From contig NW_027043820.1 of assembly GCF_037102585.1 (NCBI RefSeq), forward strand, positions 1,398,501-1,462,500: 64,000 bases of DNA. The letters run 5' to 3'. Under the pieces are notes generated by a model. That model saw only the letters and a list, made by a program, of their open reading frames with translations, searched no databases and was not told the origin of the DNA. Numbering within the stretch: the first letter of the stretch is position 1; each line of letters starts with the position of its first letter. Origin of the DNA: Saccharomycopsis crataegensis. Taxonomy: Eukaryota > Ascomycota > Saccharomycetes > Ascoideales > Saccharomycopsidaceae. Made by a program: the position numbers and the translations under genes. Of the stretch, positions 50,105 to 59,521 are shown piece by piece.

Positions 50105-51550
50105 TCTTTAACAGTATACTTAGTCTAGTATTTATTGGTGCGTTTGTTGTGTGAGAATGTAACATACACCGAACAGTATGTTTGTTATTTCTTTGTTGCA
50201 AAAAAAAAAAAAAAGGAAATGCCAGTGGAACGGTCCCGCGTCCATGGTATATACTATGTTGTAGGGGTGGTGGTGAGCAACATAGGAGAAGGGGATAGAT
50301 AATAATGGTTGTGCTACAGTGATCCTTGATCCAGGTGATGATGGCAATGTAGCAACAATAATAGAAACGGTTTTGCATCGACTAATGTAAATTAGCGGTT
50401 GTTATACTGTTGAGAGATTCCAAATAGGCAAGAAATGACGAGGTTCGTATCGAACTTAAAAACGCCACCAGATGGAAAACGGATTTTTGTACACAACAGA
50501 TAGCAGGCGCTAGAGTTACATATTTCAGGTGGTGTGCTGAGGGGGGTGGGTACTAAAGGGCAATAACAATGCTAGGGGAGCACCATCCGTTTGTGAATAC
50601 ATAATAGTAGGGGAGATAATAAGATAAAGAACAATAATACGTAAGATATAAATTCATAATAATAAGTAAGGTATCCAATTATGGTAGTACTATTATAATA
50701 ATCCAACACAACACAATAAATAACATAACATAACACAACAGCTTGTAGACCCCTTTGACAGTGTACCCCCCTTTTGGCCATATCCTGCTTTAAGGTTTCC
50801 CGCCCAACGGTTTACGAGTCAAATTTTTCCTATTTTTTTTTTCCTTTTCGCTCTGCTAAAACAACCACCACAGGCCCCAACCGCGCATTGTGATGCTTAA
50901 GCGAGTCTGTATTGTATAGAGGCAAACATTCGCTACAACCTAAAATTGGCACATAAATACCCCATATATATCGGTTCTATTCTATTTTTTTTTTTTCCAT
51001 TTTTTTTCTCTTTTTTTCTTTCTCTCTTCTTCTCAACATTTCTACTTCTTCTCTCGCCCTTCGATCATTTCAACCCATCAACCAAAATCACCAGCATTAT
51101 TATATCGCCTTGTTAATTAGATATATATTCATATACACACACAACCAACCCCTTTGAAGCCTTAATATCCATCAATAATAACGCAACTGAGCAATCAAGA
51201 CAAATCAACCCCGCTGCCCTGATTTGTATAGATTGATCTTCTTCTTGCCAAACAACATTCCGGTCCTTCTTATCCACAAGCAAGAGGATCCCACAAAAAC
51301 TGAGGCAAAAAGGGAGAAAAAAAAAAAAATCAAAAGGGAAAAATTAATCCAAACACCACGTTGTTTTTTTACTAGCGATTCCACTTTTTGAATCTTACTG
51401 GTGTACCATCCATTAATCACCACATATAATATAAACTGATATATACATATTATATGTATATATAATATTTGTATATATTTATATATATTAATTTATATAT
51501 AAATATATACGCATACAACAACGAACGGTCCCCAATCACCCCAGCATAGC
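50105..51550. other. 1.45-kb divergent region between PNG1 and a putative transcription regulator
   Basis: Long for this genome. The right part (50980-51540) is C/T-rich, with CAACCA/ATCACC-like unstructured sequence and an AT-repeat at about 51440-51512. It looks like an extended promoter plus a long 5' leader, as found for regulatory genes. No ORF or RNA recognised. Confidence 0.45.
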
Positions 51551-52660
51551 ATGTCTTCTAGACACTCAAAGAGAATATCCATCAATAGTTTGAATAACTC
51601 CATCCCTCCAACAGAACTCCAGCCCTCATCCTCTCCACCTACTGTTGATAATTCTCCTCCCCCTCCTCCCCCTCCTCCCCCTCCTTCTAGTGCTCCTGCT
51701 CCCGCTCCTCCCTCTTCTAACATCACGTTAGAGTCATCGAATGATCATCCAACCCAGGAATTGTCATCTAATAAAATCCAGCATCAATTCAAGTCCAAAG
51801 AAAAGTTGACACTACTTCAACAAGTAGTCAAGTTCAACCCCTACAAGAACAAGCGCAATGGCTGGCAGAAAGTGAAAGATGGTTATTTGCAATGGAAGAA
51901 TTTACATCGCCCAAAATATGCTGACCCTGCTGAAGACTATATCAAGAGGAAAGTCCAAGAAATATTGAGACTTTACGCAAGACTGGGGAAAGAGTCATTA
52001 AAAGATAATGGGTTCACCAACAAAAACTCTAGCGACTCTATTTTGTTTTTATCGTTTATCGAACAGATATTGGTATTGAAGAAAATTGAAGCCGATGATG
52101 CTTTGGGAGTGAAAGATGAGTCTTGTTCTTCAATTCCTGAGTTCAATGAAGACCAGCAACAAGTCCCGAAAAGAAGGAGGATCGGCTCCAATAACTGCTC
52201 ACCAATTGCTACCGCTGCCTCAATTCTCCCTCCATTCAACCCTACCAGACCTCCGTTGGGCTACCCAAACTACCAATTCCCAGTAGTCCAGCCTCCAAAC
52301 AATAGCACTCCAAACAACATTAACCCACCATTATCTGCCACCATGTCCTCGCATTTCAATAATACCCCAACATTTTCCAACCCTAGCCCCCATGGACCAC
52401 ATACCCAATCATCAACCTCTCATTCTACTGCCACCCATCCTATCCTGATGCACACAACGCGAACCATTGGAGATTTGCAAATTGATGAATTCATGGTGTT
52501 GATGAACCAAAACAACCAACATTTTGCTGCCAGTTTTGCTACGGAGCTTACAAAACTGATTAGTGAGACTATTTGTGGAACAATGACCAATGCAATTAAA
52601 GAAGCAATTCAGGAAACAACTAAGAATAATTTGGAAATAATCAAAGCTTTGAAAAATTGA
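51551..52660 (+). CDS. Putative DNA-binding regulator with SANT/trihelix-like domain
   Basis: 369 residues. A poly-proline run of ten (residues 36-45) and Ala/Pro pairs lie near the N-terminus. At about 84-145 is a helical domain, EKLTLLQQVVKFNPYKN, RNGWQKVKDGYLQWK, AEDYIKRKVQEILRLYARL, with regularly spaced Trp/Leu as in Myb/SANT-like or trihelix domains of fungal proteins. A basic VPKRRRIG could be a nuclear signal. The middle is Pro/Asn/Ser-rich; the last about 60 residues are helical (TKLISETICGTMTNAIKEAI) and may oligomerise. I do not recognise an orthologue; DNA binding is inferred from the fold pattern only. Confidence 0.65.
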   Translation: MSSRHSKRISINSLNNSIPPTELQPSSSPPTVDNSPPPPPPPPPPSSAPAPAPPSSNITLESSNDHPTQELSSNKIQHQFKSKEKLTLLQQVVKFNPYKNKRNGWQKVKDGYLQWKNLHRPKYADPAEDYIKRKVQEILRLYARLGKESLKDNGFTNKNSSDSILFLSFIEQILVLKKIEADDALGVKDESCSSIPEFNEDQQQVPKRRRIGSNNCSPIATAASILPPFNPTRPPLGYPNYQFPVVQPPNNSTPNNINPPLSATMSSHFNNTPTFSNPSPHGPHTQSSTSHSTATHPILMHTTRTIGDLQIDEFMVLMNQNNQHFAASFATELTKLISETICGTMTNAIKEAIQETTKNNLEIIKALKN

Positions 52661-52768
52661 TTCCTTTTTTTTTGTTTGATTGTCGCCCAAAATAACATTG
52701 TTATCGTTGATGATTCAATTTCTCAACTTGGTTTTTTTCATTATTCGAATGTTCTTATAATTATTTTC

Positions 52769-52770
<2 letters not shown>

Positions 52771-52813
<43 letters not shown>

Positions 52814-52829
52814 CATCATCATCATCATC
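52771..52829. repeat. (TTA)n-(TCA)n microsatellite
   Basis: About 14 TTA units followed by about five TCA units, downstream of the regulator gene. Confidence 0.9.
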
Positions 52830-53850
52830 TTTTTCTTCTTCTTTTTCTTCCTCAGGAAGGGTTTATTTACATGCATTATTTTTGTGCGTGGCTCAGGCAC
52901 ATGAATCTTTTATTTTACTGTCGATTTTTTTTTTGTTTGTTTTTGAAGGGCACTCGAGAGAATTAATTGTATTGGAAAGCCTATTGTATTCTTATTTTTT
53001 GGTGTTTTTTAATGTTTTTTTCTTTATTTTATTTTCTTTTCATTATTGATTGGTTACTACTGCTGGCTTGGAACTATAATATGCTATATTTTCTTCTCTT
53101 CTTCTTTTTTGCTCTTTTAACGTTTTGTGCTCGCGATGATAATACTCTTGGCCCGTGATAGATAATGTGAACTAGCTTGTTTTATTTTAAAAAGAAATTT
53201 ATTCATACATAGATACATATTTTTATTTATCAATTATAATTGGAATATTTATACCATTCATGTCACCGTTTTTTTTTTATTTTTATTTTTTTTTGCTTTT
53301 ATAATTTGAAGGTAATGATCCATGGCTTCGCGTCGTTCAGGATAATGTGAATCAAATCTGAGACAATGTGAGCTTGTTTTCTCTTGCTGATAAGCGAAAA
53401 GCGGATGGCACAGTTCCCAGGGATGTCAAACTGAAAGGGGAGGTTTTTCTTAAGTCTTTTAAGATAATGACTTGGGATATTTAGTGGTTTGAATCAGCGT
53501 TGGTCGACCGGAGTCAAAAAGAAAAAAAAATACCACCTCGGAAAATGGAAAGGAAAAATGAAAATAAAAGACGAAAAAAATGAAAAGAGAAAGAGAGAAA
53601 GAAAAGAAATATACTTGATGAGGCACTCAGTCTCCTCTTTTTTCTGATTCTTTGCCTTGGTCGCTAACAAATGTTTAGAGACTTTTTCATTGTGTTTTCT
53701 AGTCTTTCCAGTTTCATGCGATAAGGACAATTTTCAGGAATTGTTGATAATAATTGATACTGAGATGCTACTCATGTTTAATATGATCATTCAATTGAGG
53801 TCGCAGATCATTGAAAATACAAAGAAATTTGGTTTGAGAGAGAAACAATA

Positions 53851-53871
53851 GAAGAAGAAGAAGAAGAAGAA

Positions 53872-53904
<33 letters not shown>
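53851..53904. repeat. (GAA)n-(TAA)n microsatellite
   Basis: About eight GAA then about ten TAA units, just after a stop codon at 53849-53851. Confidence 0.9.
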
Positions 53905-53906
<2 letters not shown>

Positions 53907-54131
53907 GGTCCCCATATATTATGTGGTTAGCTGATTAATAATCGTTTAGCTAATCAATAATTGTTCAGCTAATACCAGAGACCACATCAATAACCAACTA
54001 CATAGTTCATTCCTGATAATCGTTGGCAAAGTAGTAATAAATTAGAATCAAAGACATGATTTATTCTGTTTGTCTCTACGAGATAACCAAAAAGAGAATT
54101 TCAAAACCCCCCACCTGAAGGTTTCATGCTC

Positions 54132-54308
54132 TCAAGCAGCACCAACATTTGCGTCCTTGTCTCTAGCCAATTGTTTAGAATATTCGGGGTCGATGATTTT
54201 ATATTCTACTTTTGCTGTATATTGAGGCCCATCATCGTACTTTTGCTTGGATGTGGTGGTAGATGCAGCCTGAGGTTTCTTAGATTTCTTGAATGGAAAA
54301 AGACCCAT
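54132..54308 (-). CDS. 58-residue basic protein with possible myristoylation start, unidentified
   Basis: ATG at 54306-54308, stop at 54132. It begins MGLFPFKKSKKPQAAS and continues with Thr/Ser, then KYDDGPQYTAKVEYKIIDPE and a tail ending NVGAA. Gly2 followed by a basic cluster is the layout of an N-myristoylated, membrane-associated peptide, but the residue at position 6 is not the preferred Ser/Thr. The frame has good codon composition and an amphipathic middle, so I consider it a real small gene. No family is recognised. The antisense frame across it is a shadow. Confidence 0.6.
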   Translation of the reverse strand: MGLFPFKKSKKPQAASTTTSKQKYDDGPQYTAKVEYKIIDPEYSKQLARDKDANVGAA

Positions 54309-55009
54309 GTGTCAACAATATGCAAATAAATTGGGCAAGGAGAAAAAGAAAAAATAAAGTCAACAAAGTGTAGTCAAGTGTTGAATCAATAGATATATTC
54401 AATAAGTATATTCACAAAAGAAAAAATATCATGGGAAAAATTGAGGGGCTGTTTCAAGTATTTATAGGAAAATACAAGATAGAGGCTTTTAAGTACCATC
54501 AGTCATCTTATTTTATGCTTTATATTTGACACATGGTTGTACATATATAATAATTAATATCAAAAAAAAAAAAAAATAAAGGCCAAAAATAAAATAACCA
54601 AGAACATACTGGATACAATTGTGTTATTCTCACTAATAATACCATCATCTTTAATTTTGTAACTTAACTAAGTGTACTCATCTTGTAGATTTTATTCATA
54701 ATATTCCAAGATTTTTCGAACGCACCGCGGAAATGTTACTAGGCTATCAAATGTCACTCAATATCCTTAATTTTAGCCCTCACGGCCTAACATTTCTGTA
54801 AATTGGGCACACTAATAATAATAGCAGCGTTAGGGATAACGATAAATTAAAAATAATAGCAATAATACTAATAAAAGAGTAACAATTTTTTCACTCATAC
54901 GTCTTCTCTTTAACATGATTGTAATTTTTTTTTACAAGAATAACAATAGCTCTAAACCGAAACTGGGGTCCATATTTTAAAATAGGACATGATTCTGTGA
55001 TGTAGCTTA
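54309..55009. other. Intergenic: promoter of the 58-residue gene and 3' region of the next
   Basis: 701 bp, A-rich near 54330-54440 and 54558-54600. No gene seen. Confidence 0.4.
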
Positions 55010-55330
55010 TCAGTTATCGCCTTTATCCTTCTTTTTTGCCTTCTTAACCATGACCGGCTTCTCTTTGCCCCAAGAATATTGAGTGCGGACATTTGGAGCA
55101 ACAATCGCTGCTGGTGGAGTTGTTGCGGTATGTGTGTCCATACCTTGGTCGTCCTTCATGGCATCGCTCATGATATCCGGACCACTAGACTCGCTACTAC
55201 TGACTGATGAGCTGCGACCTAGTATGAAACCAACGTCCGATCTGGTGTTGACCAGCCTAGAACTTGACATTCTTCTTTGTTTTGTGGAGGTGTTCCATTT
55301 GTCAATGTACCTGTCAAATATCCCCGACAT
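55010..55330 (-). CDS. Small Ser/Lys-rich protein, unidentified
   Basis: 106 residues from the ATG at 55328-55330. MSGIFDRYIDKWNTSTKQRR opens the protein, then a Ser-rich stretch (LGRSSSVSSSESSGPD), Thr/Pro/Ala residues and a strongly basic end (VKKAKKKDKGDN). The N-terminal FDRYIDKWN may be an amphipathic helix; the rest looks disordered. It is divergent from SDH3 across 454 bp. No homologue known to me. An antisense frame in the same place looks like a shadow, since this strand has the ATG, aromatic N-terminus and basic end of a real protein. Confidence 0.55.
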   Translation of the reverse strand: MSGIFDRYIDKWNTSTKQRRMSSSRLVNTRSDVGFILGRSSSVSSSESSGPDIMSDAMKDDQGMDTHTATTPPAAIVAPNVRTQYSWGKEKPVMVKKAKKKDKGDN

Positions 55331-55784
55331 GATGATTCCTGTGATTGATTAAGATTATATTATTATGGCTAAATTGAAAAACGTACTACAAGCGATATAT
55401 ACCAACCAACTCACGGCATTGTGAGTAACACATGGTTATATATATAATGATAATCATAGACAATACATGGTTGCTAACACCAGTGGGGTAATAAAAGAAA
55501 CATCATTAGCGGGTGTTTGTATGATGGCTGTTATTATTAGTGAGGGGAGCATCAGGGGCTCATAATTAGGAAACCCACCCACCCCCAAGGGTCACCCGCC
55601 CCATTAGAAATTGCGGCGTTATGATTGGTAAAGCCCCAGGCGTCGCTCCAGAAGTGCGAGCCCCGGCACCGCTAACCACCAAAAACTACCCCAAAGAAAA
55701 ATAAAGAATAAAAGTAAAATATCTATAATTCTCCCCAATATTAAATATTCAGCATACCATTGATTATCGATTCATCCAACAAAA
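55331..55784. promoter_or_regulatory. SDH3 divergent promoter region
   Basis: 454 bp with a GC-rich patch at 55640-55675. It contains one ATTGG (inverse CCAAT) core, listed separately. Confidence 0.4.
55624..55628 (+). promoter_or_regulatory. Possible HAP-complex CCAAT box (inverted) upstream of SDH3
   Basis: ATTGG in TTATGATTGGTAAAG, 160 bp before the SDH3 ATG. The HAP2/3/4/5 complex binds CCAAT at respiratory genes, including succinate dehydrogenase genes, in S. cerevisiae. A pentamer alone is weak. Confidence 0.35.
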
Positions 55785-56312
55785 ATGTTCGCCAACCGTT
55801 TTGCCCTTGGCATAAGACCAGTCTTGAGAGCCTCTTCTAACATCACCGCCAGAAAAACCGTGCTCAAGGCCTCTTTGAACACCGTCAGCACTACCCCAAA
55901 TGCCGAAGATGAGATTTTGATTGCCCAAAGAAAAAACCGTCCTGTTTCTCCACACTTGGACATTTACCAACCACAAATGACCTGGTATTTGTCCGGTCTT
56001 CACAGAGTCACTGGGGTCTTTTTGGCTGCCGGTTTCTACGGGATTACCTGTAGTTATGCCGCCGCTTCTTTGCTTGGTTTGAACTTTGATGCCACTGTTA
56101 TTTACCAAACCATCACTGACTTGCCAGACCTTGTTAAATACGCCGCCAAGGCCACCATTGCTTTCCCATTCGCCTTCCACTTCTTCAACGGTTTGAGACA
56201 TTTTGTTTGGGATTCCGGTAAGGAATTGTACATCAAGGGTATCTACAGAACTGCCTATATCTGCTTGGGTCTCACTGCAGTTGCTGGTACTTACTTGACT
56301 TTCCTTTCTTAA
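55785..56312 (+). CDS. SDH3: Sdh3, cytochrome b subunit of succinate dehydrogenase
   Basis: 175 residues. A basic presequence (RFALGIRPVLRASSNITARK) precedes the conserved RPVSPHLDIYQPQMTWYLSG and HRVTG (His73, Arg74), the quinone-site/first-helix motif. Two further spans follow, with the haem-ligand segment FHFFNGLRHFVWDSG. It anchors the Sdh1-Sdh2 catalytic heads of complex II in the inner mitochondrial membrane and passes electrons to ubiquinone. The length is typical of mature Sdh3 plus presequence. Codon use is strongly biased, as for a highly expressed gene. A paralogue (Shh3 type) serving Tim22/Tim18 cannot be separated with certainty but this looks like the ordinary enzyme subunit. 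Confidence 0.94.
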   Translation: MFANRFALGIRPVLRASSNITARKTVLKASLNTVSTTPNAEDEILIAQRKNRPVSPHLDIYQPQMTWYLSGLHRVTGVFLAAGFYGITCSYAAASLLGLNFDATVIYQTITDLPDLVKYAAKATIAFPFAFHFFNGLRHFVWDSGKELYIKGIYRTAYICLGLTAVAGTYLTFLS

Positions 56313-56777
56313 ATTCAATTCAAAAAATCAAAAACAAAATAATAATAAAAAAAATACAAAAAATAATAATAATAATAACAATATAATTAATAACATATTC
56401 ACAGACCCCGTTTAACACCTTTTTTTTTTTGTCCATCATCGTCATCATCATGTTTAGCAAAATCCACTTGCCTGTCTCATATTCCCGGTATCATTTATTT
56501 AATATTATCATTTGATTGTTGCCCATTATCTCTCTTTTTGTTTTACTGTTCATATAATAAAATCACCATTTATTTGTATTATTGTCAAATTTCTACTAAT
56601 ATTGTAGTGACGGGTATCGAGGTTATTAAAAAACAGAAGAAAATCAAAATATAGCATCCACAATTAAATCCAATGAAAAATAGTAATGTACAGAAATGTC
56701 AAGAGGAAAAAAAAGAAAAAAAAAAAAAAAAAAAAAACAAGAGCATGACAAATAACAATAATGATAAAACAGACAAT
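56313..56777. other. Convergent 3' region of SDH3 and SPC24
   Basis: 465 bp with an (AAT)n tract at about 56338-56393 and an A-rich run at 56706-56740. No gene. Confidence 0.4.
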
Positions 56778-57455
56778 CTATAAATTATCCCAAAGATAAT
56801 TACTGATGAAATAGTCACTCAATTTGTTATCAGTTTCGTCAATATTTAAAGTGGTGATGAGATTAGTGCGGTTATTGTTGATGACCAAGTTGTGTATTTT
56901 CTCATTATTGTAATCCTCATTGATCTTATCTAAGAAACTGCTGTCATTTGTCAAATCTTTCACGCCATTATCATGATTAGTTTTTGTTGTTGATTTGAAC
57001 TTTGTTTCAATAAGTAACCCGAAATTTTTGTAAATTTTCAATTTCAACACGTTAGAATCAGGATTTGCGTTCAATTCATTGTTTAGGATATTTAGATTCT
57101 GCAAATCTACCAACTCCTGTGTTTTTTTCTTGAATTGTAACCCCAAGTCATTGATCTCATTTTCGAGTTCCAAATAGTTTCTGGCGAGCTTGAATTTCAA
57201 ATTATTTAATTCATTGATCTCTTCTAAAATTTTCTTCCGTTCCTGTGATAGCTCCAATGATTGGATCCCGTTGAGCTTCAACTCGTATTCATTCACAAGT
57301 TTCTCCAACTCTTGTTCCTGTTGTTGGATCTTCTCGTACCTAAGCCGCTGTAAATTGGAGATTTTCTTATTGATCTGCGAGATAATTTGAATATCAGGCT
57401 CGATTTCAAAATTCTGAATCGTAGATTTGAGCAAGCTTGAGAGATTCTCCAACAT
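56778..57455 (-). CDS. SPC24: Spc24, Ndc80 kinetochore complex subunit
   Basis: 225 residues from the ATG at 57453-57455. The N-terminal about 130 residues are a continuous coiled coil (QRLRYEKIQQQEQELEKLVN, ERKKILEEINELNNLKFKLA). The last about 85 residues form the globular end, with VLKLKIYKNFGLLIET and the terminal DNKLSDYFISNYLWDNL, matching yeast Spc24 (LKLQLYRSLGVIL ... YKTKYIWERL). With Spc25 it anchors the Ndc80 complex to Mis12/CENP-T. Spc25 is the main alternative, but the C-terminal signature favours Spc24. Confidence 0.85.
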   Translation of the reverse strand: MLENLSSLLKSTIQNFEIEPDIQIISQINKKISNLQRLRYEKIQQQEQELEKLVNEYELKLNGIQSLELSQERKKILEEINELNNLKFKLARNYLELENEINDLGLQFKKKTQELVDLQNLNILNNELNANPDSNVLKLKIYKNFGLLIETKFKSTTKTNHDNGVKDLTNDSSFLDKINEDYNNEKIHNLVINNNRTNLITTLNIDETDNKLSDYFISNYLWDNL

Positions 57456-57584
57456 GTTTGGCTTCACTCTTCGATAAACTTATAGTGTAGAAATGTGGAT
57501 CTAATTATGTGTGCGTATATATATGAGAAATGTAAACAAATAAAAATAATATAAATAAATAAAAAAAAAATAAAAAATCACAAA

Positions 57585-57590
57585 CACGTG
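57585..57590. promoter_or_regulatory. CACGTGAT E-box between SPC24 and CMC1
   Basis: The RTCACGTG form of a Cbf1 site, 129 bp before the CMC1 ATG and 130 bp before the SPC24 ATG. Confidence 0.4.
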
Positions 57591-57718
57591 ATGAAAATCA
57601 CCCAAAATTTTTGGAGAGGAGAAAAAAGAAAAAGAGAAACGGGTGTTGGTTGTCAAAGACATGATCCTCGGAAGAATAGAATCATCACCATCTTAATAAT
57701 AATAAAAACAGCGTCAAT

Positions 57719-58088
57719 ATGTCAGGAAAGCAATTACCTTTATGGGCACTCACTCCAAAGGAAGAGAAAGAAGCATACGCCAACTGGAAAAAAAGTGCTT
57801 ACCAACATTGTGACGACGATGTCAAAAGTGAGTTTTTTTTTTATTTTTTTTTTTTTTTTCATGCTTTTCAGATCATATTTTTAGGAGATATCATCCAACT
57901 TTTACTAACTGAACGGATTCTATTCAGACTTTGCCGCCTGTTCTAAAGCTGCTGGGATCTCAGTGACTTTGAAATGCAGAGGTTTACACAATAAGATGTA
58001 CGCTTGTATTGAAAGTTATCAAACTAAAGAGAATTTAGATCTTGAATATGACAAGGTCATTGAAAGAAAGAGACAGAAAAAAGACTGA
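57719..58088 (+). CDS. CMC1: Cmc1, twin CX9C cytochrome c oxidase assembly protein, two exons
   Basis: Exon 1 (57719-57827) and exon 2 (57928-58088) give 89 residues. The N-terminus KQLPLWALTPKEEKEAYANW resembles Cmc1 (LPIWVLSPREEQQARKNL). The spliced protein has two CX9C pairs: Cys31/Cys41 and Cys53/Cys63, the Mia40-imported coiled-coil-helix fold of the intermembrane space. The tail LEYDKVIERKRQKKD matches the family's charged end. Cmc1 stabilises newly made Cox1 with Cox14/Coa3. Splicing is required: the codon for Asn37 spans the junction, and without it the first CX9C is broken. Confidence 0.93.
57828..57927 (+). other. 100-nt spliceosomal intron in CMC1
   Basis: Donor GTGAGT, branch point TACTAAC (57903-57909), acceptor TTCAG ending at 57927. 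Phase 1. Confidence 0.9.
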
Positions 58089-58351
58089 ATCATAGACCTA
58101 TATTTGCCTTTGTATTATTATTATTGTTATTACCATTGTTGTTGTTATTTTGAGAGTCTTGTATATATGAATAAATGTTTCTGGAAAGTTATATCATTAC
58201 ATACCATCCCACTGGAACATTTTGATGCAAGTGGGTCCACCCAACATGTGTGCGACGGTTTGTGTCAATTTTCCTACTTGTATCGAAAGCCAGTTTAATT
58301 GTAACATAATTGTGTTTTTGCAAAGTAAAGTAAAAGAAACTAGACCATCAG

Positions 58352-59398
58352 ATGTCAACTATTACTTATAATAGGCGGTTCATCGCGGATACAATCTACG
58401 ATGTCCTTTATCGTCCGTTCGAGTTCCCAATGGACGCCATCATCGGCTCCACTTGGGCTTACCCAATATTAGTATGCCTTCAGCGTTTATCACCATCGCC
58501 AATGTTTAAACTTACTAACGATCACTATTATCAACATATATAGGGCGTTTATTACTTCATGATCCACCCGAATTTGTGGATTCCTGTACTTCCCGTGGTT
58601 ATTCCTCAAATCATCATTACCGTGCTTGTGTTCACCTTTGTTCACATTTGGTTTTATCCGCCACAAGCGTTTGTGGCAACATTCTTTAACGGACCAACCG
58701 GTCTCATCACTTCATGGTTTGCCATCTTACAGCAATCTGGCATCATTTCCAGGATGATCATTGAAAAAACTATATTGCCTGGGCCGTTGAAAAAAATCTT
58801 TGATTCAGTATTACGTCAAAATGCTCCTCAAAGGTTCATCTCCAAAGTGGTGGCCAAAGAAATCGAAGAGAAGAAAGAGAAAGAAAAATTGGCGACCAGA
58901 CCAGTTGGAGAAGTATTAAAGAGTCAGCTAATGGTTTTCTCTGATGAAGTCATATATTACATTAGCAACCCTTATTATTGGATCAAATTTTTCCTTATTA
59001 TATTCTTCAACTTGTTCCCATTCTTTGGGCCATACATTTTGATTTTTCTTAGAAGTCCTGGTAAAGCCAGAAATTTACACGAAAGATATTACGCTATCCA
59101 GGAATTCAATAAGGAAGATATCAAAACTTTTTTTAACGCTAATAGAGCATTCTACACAAGGTAAGTTCGTTTGTTGTATCTTGTTATTTTATTATTTCCG
59201 ATTATCAGTCAAAAGAAAAAAAAAAAAAAAAAAAAGCTAACATATTCAAATAGTTTTGGGGTAGTTGCTTTAAACTTAGAGCTTATTCCTGTTGTTGGAA
59301 TGTTTTTCACTTACACCAATATCGTCGGTGCTTCATTATGGGCTGCCCAATTGGAAAAAGATAGGGAAACAAAAATTAAGTTGAACCAATTGAAATAA
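58352..59398 (+). CDS. EI24-type membrane protein of the Rrt8/Lds1/Lds2 group, three exons
   Basis: Exons 58352-58471, 58544-59160 and 59254-59398 give 293 residues. Exon 1 encodes RFIADTIYDVLYRPFEFP ending in WAYPIL; exon 2 has four or more spans (NLWIPVLPVVIPQIIITVLV, FFLIIFFNLFPFFGPYILIF) and the charged cytosolic loop KKEKEKLATRPVGE; exon 3 has the last span and the NIVGASLWAAQLE tail. Order and the LFPFFGPYIL, ELIPVVGMFFTYTNIVGA pattern resemble S. cerevisiae Lds1, Lds2 and Rrt8, lipid-droplet and spore-wall proteins of the EI24 superfamily. Which member it is cannot be told. Two introns in a small gene are unusual here. Confidence 0.75.
58472..58543 (+). other. 72-nt spliceosomal intron 1 of the EI24-type gene
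   Basis: Donor GTATGC, branch point TACTAAC (58513-58519), acceptor ATATAG. Phase 0: joins PIL to GVYYFMIHPN. Confidence 0.85.
59161..59253 (+). other. 93-nt spliceosomal intron 2 of the EI24-type gene
   Basis: Donor GTAAGT, branch-like AGCTAAC (59236-59242) after an A-run, acceptor AAATAG. Phase 2; restores an open frame FYTRSFGVVALNLEL. Confidence 0.85.
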
Positions 59399-59521
59399 AT
59401 TTCCTGAAACACTTATTTATCATGGCCTTTCTTTATTGTGTCCAAATTATCACCATTTGACATAGCTAACTAATAAAGGATGTTCTATTCTGTATCTCGC
59501 TCAATTTTTGTGTCTTGAATC

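Larger units (their letters stand above)
52661..54131. other. 1.5-kb convergent region, low complexity, possible hidden exon
   Basis: Has (TTA)n(TCA)n at 52771-52829, T-rich stretches to 53300, a purine tract 53518-53610, a (GAA)n(TAA)n at 53851-53904, and one protein-like open stretch at 53648-53851 lacking an ATG at its start. No tRNA seen. Confidence 0.45.

Noticed and set aside
53494-53730. Minus-strand 78-codon frame
   Set aside because: Starts with a non-AUG codon and its second half is a Phe/Ser-rich translation of a purine tract.
55083-55352. Plus-strand 89-codon frame opposite the 106-residue gene
   Set aside because: Complement of the Ser-rich coding frame on the minus strand, which has an ATG and better protein character.
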